A stretch of 64,000 bases of DNA from NCBI GenBank assembly GCA_024235315.1, contig JACKMP010000001.1, forward strand, positions 434,001 to 498,000. Reading direction: 5' to 3'. This DNA is from Chromatiaceae bacterium. Lineage in GTDB: Bacteria > Pseudomonadota > Gammaproteobacteria > Chromatiales > Chromatiaceae. Below, piece after piece: positions 58,285 through 64,000 of this stretch; the stretch's first letter is position 1, and the number at the start of each line of letters is the position of its first letter. Under the pieces are notes generated by a model that was not told the DNA's origin, made no database searches, and saw only the letters and a program-made list of their open reading frames with translations. Position numbers and translations under genes: made by a program.

Positions 58285-59240
58285 AGGCCGCCGTCGACGC
58301 CGGGGCGAACGCGGTCTACCTGGGATTCCGCGACGCCACCAACGCGCGCAACTTCGAGGGGCTCAATTTCAGCGAGCGCGACATGCATGACGGTATCGCC
58401 TATGCGCACGCGCGTGGCTGCCGCGCCTTCCTGGCTCTGAACACCTACCCGCAGCCGGCTGGTTGGGCGTCGTGGCAGCAGGCCGTCGACCGCGCCGCCG
58501 CATCCGGCTTCGATGCGGTTATCGCCGCCGACATTGGCGTGCTCGACTACGCTGCCACGCAGTATCCCGAGCTGCCGCTGCACCTGTCGGTGCAGGGCTC
58601 TGCAACCAGCTACGAGGCGCTGCGCTTCTACCACGAGCAGTTCGGCGTGCGCCGTGCGGTACTCCCGCGCGTGCTGTCACTGGCACAGGTGCAGCACGTG
58701 GTGGCAAACAGTCCGGTGCAGATCGAGGTGTTCGGTTTCGGCAGCTTGTGCGTGATGGTCGAAGGACGCTGCCTGCTGTCGTCGTATGCGGCCGGCAAGT
58801 CCCCAAACACCCATGGCTGCTGTTCACCGGCCGCCGCGGTCGAGTGGAAGGAGACGCCACGCGGCCTCGAGACCCGCCTGGGCGGCGTGCTGATCGACCG
58901 CGTGGGACAGGGAGAGCATGCAGGCTATCCGACCCTTTGCAAAGGACGCTACCAGGTCGGCGGTGACACCTTCTATGCGATCGAAGAACCGACCAGCCTG
59001 AATACGCTCGACCTGCTGCCACAGCTCGACGCCGCCGGCGTGGTGGCGATCAAGCTGGAGGGACGCCAGCGCAGCCCGGCCTACGTGCGCCAGGTGACCG
59101 GTGTGTGGCGTGCCGCGATCGACGCCTGTCGACGGGATCCCGGTGCGTATCGCCCACTGGCGGAGTGGCAACAGGTGCTCGGACGGGTCAGCGAGGGTCA
59201 GCAGACAACCCTCGGTGCCTATTCCAGGCCATGGCAATGA
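58245..59240 (+). CDS. ubiU: Oxygen-independent ubiquinone hydroxylation protein UbiU (peptidase U32 family)
   Basis: A 331-aa protein starting MELVCPAGNLASLKAAVDAGANAVYLGFRD. Cys of the 4Fe-4S site are seen in GSLCVMVEGRCLLSS, NTHGCCSP and TLCKGRY. With UbiV and UbiT it carries out ubiquinone ring hydroxylation in the absence of O2, using prephenate as the oxygen donor in E. coli. ATG 58245 agrees with family N-termini; the earlier frame is shadow. Followed by ubiV after 111 bp. Confidence 0.94.
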   Translation: MELVCPAGNLASLKAAVDAGANAVYLGFRDATNARNFEGLNFSERDMHDGIAYAHARGCRAFLALNTYPQPAGWASWQQAVDRAAASGFDAVIAADIGVLDYAATQYPELPLHLSVQGSATSYEALRFYHEQFGVRRAVLPRVLSLAQVQHVVANSPVQIEVFGFGSLCVMVEGRCLLSSYAAGKSPNTHGCCSPAAAVEWKETPRGLETRLGGVLIDRVGQGEHAGYPTLCKGRYQVGGDTFYAIEEPTSLNTLDLLPQLDAAGVVAIKLEGRQRSPAYVRQVTGVWRAAIDACRRDPGAYRPLAEWQQVLGRVSEGQQTTLGAYSRPWQ

Positions 59241-59351
59241 AGCCATGCCGACAGATCGGCCAGGGGGTTGGCCTCCTACAGGAAATCACACCCAGGAGCC
59301 GGGCCCGCTCGGCGATGTACTCGAATGCAAGCGAAACACGATAGGCAAGGC

Positions 59352-60290
59352 ATGGCACCTGTGACGCATACACCCCGTCTCGCACTCGGCCCCGTGTTGT
59401 ACTACTGGTCGCGCGACGACCTGTTGGCGTTCTACGAATCGATCGCCGACACACCCGTCGACATCGTCTATCTCGGCGAGACGGTGTGCGCCAAACGCCG
59501 CAGCCTGCGCCTCGACGACTGGCTGGCGCTGGGCGCACGACTCGCTGACGCGGGAAAACAGGTGGTGCTGTCCAGCCTCGCACTGATCGAGGCCGAATCC
59601 GAACTCAAGGTGCTGCGCCGCTTGTGCGACAACGGACGTTTTCTGGTCGAGGCCAACGATATGGCGGCAGTGCATATGCTGGCCGGCAAGACCGAATTCG
59701 TCGCCGGCCCGTTCGTCAACATCTACAACCAGCAGACCCTGGCCGCTCTGGCGAGGCTCGGGCTGCGCCGCTGGGTGATGCCGGTGGAGCTGTCGCGCGA
59801 TACGCTGGCGGCGATGCAGGCACAGCGGCCGGATTCGGTCGAGACCGAGCTGTTCGCTTTCGGTCGCCTGCCTCTGGCACTGTCGGCACGCTGTTTCACC
59901 GCCCGCGCCCACAAGCTGCCCAAGGACGACTGCCAGTTCCGCTGTCTCGACTACCCCGACGGCATGCTGCTCTCGACCCAGGACGACGCGCGCTTCCTCG
60001 CCCTGAACGGCATACAGACCCAGTCGGCACAGACCTACACCCTGCTGCACGAGCTCGACGATATCCGCCGCCTCGGGGTCGACGTGCTGCGCATCAGTCC
60101 GCAGTCACGCCACACGCCGGCGATCATCCAGGCGTTCTCCGATGTACTGCATTCACGACTCGACGCGGCGCAGGCACACGCGGACATCAGCCGTTACATG
60201 CCGGCAGGTCCCTGCGATGGTTATTGGGCCGGAAGGCCGGGGCTTGGCTGGGGCGAACCGACCGGCACGGTGACACACAACCCGGCCTAG
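59352..60290 (+). CDS. ubiV: Oxygen-independent ubiquinone hydroxylation protein UbiV
   Basis: A 312-aa peptidase U32-like protein forming a heterodimer with UbiU. LALGPVLYYWSRDDLLAFYESIAD and VYLGETVCAKRR (Cys46) are typical; SARCFTARAHKLPKDDCQFRC supplies the other cluster Cys. ATG 59352 is chosen. The end lies before a strong bidirectional terminator. Confidence 0.94.
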   Translation: MAPVTHTPRLALGPVLYYWSRDDLLAFYESIADTPVDIVYLGETVCAKRRSLRLDDWLALGARLADAGKQVVLSSLALIEAESELKVLRRLCDNGRFLVEANDMAAVHMLAGKTEFVAGPFVNIYNQQTLAALARLGLRRWVMPVELSRDTLAAMQAQRPDSVETELFAFGRLPLALSARCFTARAHKLPKDDCQFRCLDYPDGMLLSTQDDARFLALNGIQTQSAQTYTLLHELDDIRRLGVDVLRISPQSRHTPAIIQAFSDVLHSRLDAAQAHADISRYMPAGPCDGYWAGRPGLGWGEPTGTVTHNPA

Positions 60291-60348
60291 ACAGGCACGA
60301 TCAGCGATCCGCAACCGTCACCGACCGGACCGCGGATCGGAAACGACG

Positions 60349-60380
60349 AAGCCGGCGACACCGCAAAATGTCGCCGGCTT
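60349..60380. terminator. Bidirectional terminator between ubiV and the octahaem cytochrome
   Basis: Perfect 12-bp arms AAGCCGGCGACA (60349-60360) and TGTCGCCGGCTT (60369-60380) with an 8-nt loop, in the 139-bp gap of two convergent genes. T-rich bases follow on the plus strand (CTCATTC). Confidence 0.8.
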
Positions 60381-60429
60381 CTCATTCAGGACAGGCCGGG
60401 TACGGGGCCCCGACCCGACCAACGGCCGC

Positions 60430-61908
60430 TCAATGCTTCTTGGCTGCAGCCGCGTTGCTGCTCACTTTCAACGCTGCGTGCTCGGCCCGCATCCGCTTCT
60501 CTTCCTCGAGAATCGTGTTGACCGCGGTCTTCAGCGGTGCCCAGCCATACCAATGCATGTAGTCGTTGCTGGCATGGAAGGCACCCTGGAAGGTGCGCTG
60601 CCGGTACTCCAACATGATCAGGTAGAGTTCCTGCTCGATTTTGGTCTTCGCATCGTAGTACTGCAGCAGGTCGGGGGCGAACTTCCAGCCTTCCGGCTTC
60701 TGCAGGATTCCGTCACGATACAGGCCCTGCACCGCGGCAATCGCCTTGGCGAACTCATGGTCGGCGGCCTTGAGGATCTCATCCGAGGCCTTCATGTGCG
60801 ACTCGACGAAACCCTGTGAGTGACACTTGTTGCAGTTCGCCTTCATCTTGGTGCGAAGCTCATTGAACTCTTCAGGACCACGCGCAGCCTCGGCCTGGAG
60901 CACGATCTCGACGAAGCGCTCGGTCGGCTGGAAGTCCCCATCGAGCACACCGGCCGCCTGCAGGATCAATGCACGATCGAGCGTCCATGTCGGGTCATCA
61001 TCCAGATCCACGTAGTTGCCCGACGGCAGTGCGGCGGCCAGCTTGGTCAGCTGCGGCTCCAGTGAAGGGGCAACCTGGATCAAGGCCAACACGTTTTCCT
61101 TGGTCGGGATACGCAGGCCGAGGAAGCCCCAGGGGGTGCGTACTTCGTGGTTGCCTTCCATGAGGTGACAGGTCTGGCAGGTCGGCGCACGTCCGTCCTC
61201 TTCATGTCCCTCTATGCCCCAGATCACGCCATGCTTGGCCGAGGTGTACATCTCCCACTGCGGGTGGTCGAAGCCCATGTGGCAGTTGGAGCAGGCACGC
61301 GGGTCCTTGGCTTCCGACTTCTTGAAGCTGTGGCGGGTATGGCAGGCATCACACTGGGCGTTGCCATAGCGGTAATGTGCCTCTTCCTTGCCACCATCAT
61401 AGGCAACCTTGGCATCGGTATTGCCGTCAGTCACACCGAGCAGGCCCTTCTTGCCGATTTTGTGACAGCCGGAGCAGCCCCGGTAGCCCTGCTCGGTAAT
61501 TGCGCCGGGCTGGCCATGCCAGGCAATCTGCGATTTCATGACCATCCAGCCAAGCTGGTGCTTGCCGTTCGAATGTTCACGCGCCTGTTTCTTGTGGCAC
61601 TCGCCGCAGGTGTCAGCGCTTGGCATGGTGGCTTCCTGCCAATCCTCCATGGTGACGTGCTTGTCACCGTGACAATTTGAGCACAGCACCTCATCTTCCG
61701 GGTTGCTGGCATTGGCGTGAGGCGAGCCCAGGTGTTGCTTGACGATACCCGGCGTCACATTGATATGGCAGCCAACGCAGTCACCCTGCAGTTTCTTGTC
61801 GGCATCGAAGGTCTTGACTTGCACGCCCGCTGCGAGCGCAACCGACGACAGCGCAATGAACAGCAGGCCTCCGATAAGCCCTCTAGCGGGCAAGGCTGAT
61901 GGCCTCAT
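60430..61908 (-). CDS. Octahaem c-type cytochrome of the hydroxylamine oxidoreductase family
   Basis: A 492-aa periplasmic protein with a Sec signal (LLFIALSSVALAA). Eight CxxCH motifs begin at residues 44, 76, 101, 145, 186, 206, 244 and 359; the first seven are clustered and the eighth follows a 110-residue helix region, the HAO layout. The C-terminal region is helical (FQGAFHASNDYMHWYGW). Whether it oxidises hydroxylamine or reduces nitrite/hydroxylamine (as in epsilonproteobacterial eHao) cannot be told; no haoB or cycA-like partner is adjacent. An FNR box lies upstream, favouring an anaerobic reductive role. Confidence 0.86.
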   Translation of the reverse strand: MRPSALPARGLIGGLLFIALSSVALAAGVQVKTFDADKKLQGDCVGCHINVTPGIVKQHLGSPHANASNPEDEVLCSNCHGDKHVTMEDWQEATMPSADTCGECHKKQAREHSNGKHQLGWMVMKSQIAWHGQPGAITEQGYRGCSGCHKIGKKGLLGVTDGNTDAKVAYDGGKEEAHYRYGNAQCDACHTRHSFKKSEAKDPRACSNCHMGFDHPQWEMYTSAKHGVIWGIEGHEEDGRAPTCQTCHLMEGNHEVRTPWGFLGLRIPTKENVLALIQVAPSLEPQLTKLAAALPSGNYVDLDDDPTWTLDRALILQAAGVLDGDFQPTERFVEIVLQAEAARGPEEFNELRTKMKANCNKCHSQGFVESHMKASDEILKAADHEFAKAIAAVQGLYRDGILQKPEGWKFAPDLLQYYDAKTKIEQELYLIMLEYRQRTFQGAFHASNDYMHWYGWAPLKTAVNTILEEEKRMRAEHAALKVSSNAAAAKKH

Positions 61909-62019
61909 GGCATTTCTCCTTATGGTGTCTCATGGCAATCTTCTTTTTTGTGCACCCGGGCTCAGATGCCCGCGCACACGTTTGTGCCGTCAGTTCATGA
62001 CAACGGGAGCCGAAAAACC

Positions 62020-62051
62020 TTGATGTCAATCAGGAATTGCGATTTCGCAAT
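62020..62051 (-). promoter_or_regulatory. FNR/DNR box and adjacent palindrome upstream of the octahaem cytochrome
   Basis: TTGATGTCAATCAG (62020-62033) matches 9 of 10 positions; class II spacing gives a start near 61985. Immediately upstream, ATTGCGA-TT-TCGCAAT (62036-62051) is a perfect palindrome, a possible second operator. The 298-bp gap to ubiT holds nothing else I can recognise. Confidence 0.68.
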
Positions 62052-62206
62052 CGCTTGCGGGCCCTCCCCGCACACACTGGGGGACGGTCGTTGCCTTTGA
62101 GTGGCTGATCGTGGAATGCGGCGCCAAAGACCGCGATCGGAAATCCGCGGGAGGCCAGCCTCTGGCCGATTGCCCGGTGGACAGGATCGCCGAGAGGGCC
62201 CGGCCC

Positions 62207-62722
62207 CTATAGCGCGGGTGCGCCGGGGTCGAGTCGGGGAGCCGGAGCCACCGCACCACACCGCCGTGCATAGAGATCGGTGAAGCGTTCGAGCACATGC
62301 CGCGCCGGGCTCGGCAATGGCGGCTGGCCAAGGGCATCGAGGAAATTCTTCAGGTGCAATCCGGTGGCGGTATCGCCCTCTATGCGCAGCAGACGCTGAA
62401 AGAACAACGAATCCGCATCTTCGCGCTGGGCTGCCAGCAACAGAAACGCGTGGGCCGTACCACTGAACCGCACATCGGCCTCAACGCGCGGTGCCGCCGG
62501 TTTGAAACCGTCGTCATCGCACATCAGTCGGTAACGGATACCGAGGTCGGTCACGTCCAGACTGACGACCTTGCCACGCAGGAAGTCCATCTCGTCTCCG
62601 GCCAGTGAGTGCGCCAGCAGGTGGTTGAGCACCAGCGACAGTCCACCGGCATGCAGGCGCGGTGGCAGCCAGCTCAATGGCTTGGTAAGGAAACGGCAAA
62701 GCCCCTGTGCTGCAAACGGCAT
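62207..62722 (-). CDS. ubiT: Ubiquinone biosynthesis accessory factor UbiT (SCP2 domain)
   Basis: A 171-aa protein with an SCP2 sterol-binding-like domain (VLNHLLAHSLAGDEMDFLRGKVVSLDVTDLGIRY and ADVRFSGTAHAFLLLAAQREDADSLFFQRLLRIEGDT). It is the third component of anaerobic ubiquinone synthesis. It is not adjacent to ubiUV; the octahaem gene lies between. An FNR-like box lies 64 bp upstream. Confidence 0.92.
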   Translation of the reverse strand: MPFAAQGLCRFLTKPLSWLPPRLHAGGLSLVLNHLLAHSLAGDEMDFLRGKVVSLDVTDLGIRYRLMCDDDGFKPAAPRVEADVRFSGTAHAFLLLAAQREDADSLFFQRLLRIEGDTATGLHLKNFLDALGQPPLPSPARHVLERFTDLYARRCGAVAPAPRLDPGAPAL

Positions 62723-62785
62723 GTAATCCCCTTTGGCCCCGTACTGCGGACCGCAACAGTCTCGCAGGACATAACTGCATCAGAC

Positions 62786-62799
62786 ATGATGTATATCAA
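62786..62799 (-). promoter_or_regulatory. FNR/DNR box upstream of ubiT
   Basis: Read on the minus strand, TTGATATACATCAT matches 9 of 10 positions. The class II start would be near 62751, giving a 28-nt leader. It lies between the SCO-fusion stop (62814) and ubiT. Confidence 0.8.
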
Positions 62800-62813
62800 A
62801 CGCCGCGCTGCGC

Positions 62814-64000
62814 TCAGTCGCGCAGATAAGCGCGCAACCGCTCCTCGACTTCCGCGGCAGGCAGGCCGTGGGCAAACTTGGTGATGAACTCCGCGTTGCG
62901 CCCGAGCAGATACAGGCTGGCCGTATGGTCCATGGTATAGCGCGCAGCGTCGCCGCTTTCGGCAGGCACCATCTCGTAACGTGCACGAAACAGTTCCGCG
63001 GTCCGCCTGGTGATCTCGGGATTGGCCGACAGCCCCAGCATGCGTGGATGGAAATAGGTCACGTACTCACCCAGCAACTGCGGCGTATCGCGCTGGGGAT
63101 CGACAGTGATGAATATCGGCTGGATCTGGTCGGCCTCGGCGCCGAGCATCTTCAGGGCCCTGGCCATTACCGCCAGTGAGGTCGGGCAGATATCGGGACA
63201 AGAGGTATAGCCGAAATAGATCAGCTGAAACTTGCCCTGGAAATCATCCTGCGACACGGTGCGCCCGTATTGATCCATCATCACGTAACGCGGCCGCAGG
63301 CGGTCCGGAGAGCGCGACACGTCCGGTGGCTCAAAGGCCTCGGAAACCTCGGATGGCGGCTTCAACTTGCGAACACAGCCCGAGATCGCCGTGAAATTGT
63401 TGCGCATCAGATCAACGTACAGGTCTGCGCCGCCTGCCAGACCGGTACCCAGCGAGTCGAGCTCGACCACTTCCGCTTCGGTACCATCGATCAGCAGATC
63501 GAGGTTCGGCTCCTGCAACCCCTTCTCGGTAAACACGCACGAGGCACCGGCCGCGAGGACCCTGCCGTGGGTTGCCAACAAGCGCGCCGTGTCGGTCGAC
63601 TCAACGCCATTGACGTCGATCACCGAGCCGGCGACGTGCATCGCATAGGCCTGTTCGAAGTATTGATGAGTGTCGTGATAGAAGAACACCGGCGCTCCGC
63701 TGACATCGCGGTAGCCGAACTCCATCACCCGATCGATCGCCGACAGGGCCTCGGCCATCCGCTGCCAGTTGCGTTCGTAGGCAGACGCGCGGTCCGGGTC
63801 GATGTCGATCATCAGCTCGGCAAAGCTGTCGAGCAGGATCAGCATGTTGCGACTGTCCAGCCAGAAGAAAGGATCACGTTTCGCCTCGTCCTGGCGTGCC
63901 GGCAGCACCTTGAGTGCCTCACTCGCCAGGACCTCGAACACGCGGCCATGCGACCTGTTCGGTGCCAACGCGGCCGCCAGCCCGGGCTCCAGCTCGGGAC
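62814..64000 (-). CDS. Fusion of a ZnuA/TroA-like metal-binding lobe with a SCO1/SenC domain (N-terminus beyond window)
   Basis: The visible 395 codons start inside a cluster A-I metal substrate-binding protein: DPFFWLDSRNMLILLDSFAELMIDIDP, then FFYHDTHQYFEQAY and GVESTDTARLLATHG, as in the central helix and C-lobe of ZnuA. After a linker (near PPSEVSEAFEPPDVSRSPDR) comes a full SCO domain: DQYGRTVSQDDFQGKFQLIYFGYTSCPDICPTSL with the C-x3-C copper site and the distal His in YTMDHTASLYLL. SCO proteins handle copper or thiols for CuA assembly. No stop separates the parts. Both ends of the visible frame are in phase. Confidence 0.85.
   Translation of the reverse strand, partial: PELEPGLAAALAPNRSHGRVFEVLASEALKVLPARQDEAKRDPFFWLDSRNMLILLDSFAELMIDIDPDRASAYERNWQRMAEALSAIDRVMEFGYRDVSGAPVFFYHDTHQYFEQAYAMHVAGSVIDVNGVESTDTARLLATHGRVLAAGASCVFTEKGLQEPNLDLLIDGTEAEVVELDSLGTGLAGGADLYVDLMRNNFTAISGCVRKLKPPSEVSEAFEPPDVSRSPDRLRPRYVMMDQYGRTVSQDDFQGKFQLIYFGYTSCPDICPTSLAVMARALKMLGAEADQIQPIFITVDPQRDTPQLLGEYVTYFHPRMLGLSANPEITRRTAELFRARYEMVPAESGDAARYTMDHTASLYLLGRNAEFITKFAHGLPAAEVEERLRAYLRD

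Noticed and set aside
1..64000. tRNA, rRNA, CRISPR arrays, IS elements, prophage
   Set aside because: No cloverleaf, direct-repeat array, transposase or integrase was seen on reading both strands. A covariance-model scan could still find a small RNA.

Overview
The window looks like the chromosome of a GC-rich, facultatively anaerobic, denitrifying gammaproteobacterium. The gene repertoire (periplasmic Nap without NapC, cNor, NosZ with a Sec signal, UbiTUV, HslR, TIGR01212 radical SAM protein) would suit a Chromatiales-like sulfur oxidiser. That placement is inference; there is no rRNA or other phylogenetic marker here. I see no tRNA, CRISPR array, insertion sequence or phage gene. The left gene (cca) and the right gene (a metal-binding/SCO fusion) are cut by the window ends.

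Layout. 1-12 kb is housekeeping: cca, an ATM1-type ABC exporter, an odd S24 protein, a soluble CZB chemoreceptor, a CbiX-like protein, DUF4202, a UbiA prenyltransferase, pepN, a glutaredoxin, hslR and a Cys-rich small protein. 12-19.5 kb holds napFDAGHB (minus strand), divergent moaA and a DNR-type regulator. 19.5-24 kb holds a hemerythrin-DUF2249-12TM membrane operon, two small haem-motif proteins and nnrS. 24-31 kb is the nor cluster (norC, norB, norE-like, COX4-like, norQ, a small membrane protein, a polyferredoxin, norD), with a second dnr divergent from it. 32-45.5 kb holds a ferritin-like protein and a clade II type nos cluster: nosZ, two cytochromes c, nosB-like, nosD, nosG, nosH, nosF, nosL, nosY. 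It continues into a FixH/YtkA-like protein, a TauE/SafE-like protein and a degenerate sigma-54-activator-like protein. 45.5-53.5 kb holds a MenA-like prenyltransferase, a TauD/TfdA dioxygenase, an nsrR-fnr pair, a PAS-GGDEF-EAL protein and two outer-membrane barrels. 53.5-64 kb is an oxygen-independent metabolism island: a methyltransferase, nrdG, a separately encoded glycyl-radical peptide, nrdD, a TIGR01212 radical SAM protein, ubiU, ubiV, an octahaem HAO-like cytochrome, ubiT and a periplasmic-binding-protein/SCO fusion.

How it works together. Nap reduces nitrate to nitrite. No nirS or nirK is present, so nitrite reduction must be encoded elsewhere. NorCB reduces NO and NosZ reduces N2O. 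Twelve good FNR/DNR-type palindromes (TTGAY-N4-RTCAA and close variants) sit upstream of nap, the hemerythrin operon, nnrS, norC, nosZ, the second nos cytochrome, nsrR-fnr, nrdD, the radical SAM-ubiUV genes, the octahaem cytochrome and ubiT. This ties denitrification, anaerobic dNTP synthesis and anaerobic ubiquinone synthesis into one circuit driven by two DNR-like proteins, one four-Cys FNR and an NsrR-like repressor.

Most notable: the NrdD glycyl-radical motif lies on its own 55-aa ORF; the right-edge gene fuses a ZnuA/TroA-like lobe to a SCO domain; and a bEBP-like protein at the end of the nos cluster has lost GAFTGA, the Walker B Glu and the arginine-finger region.
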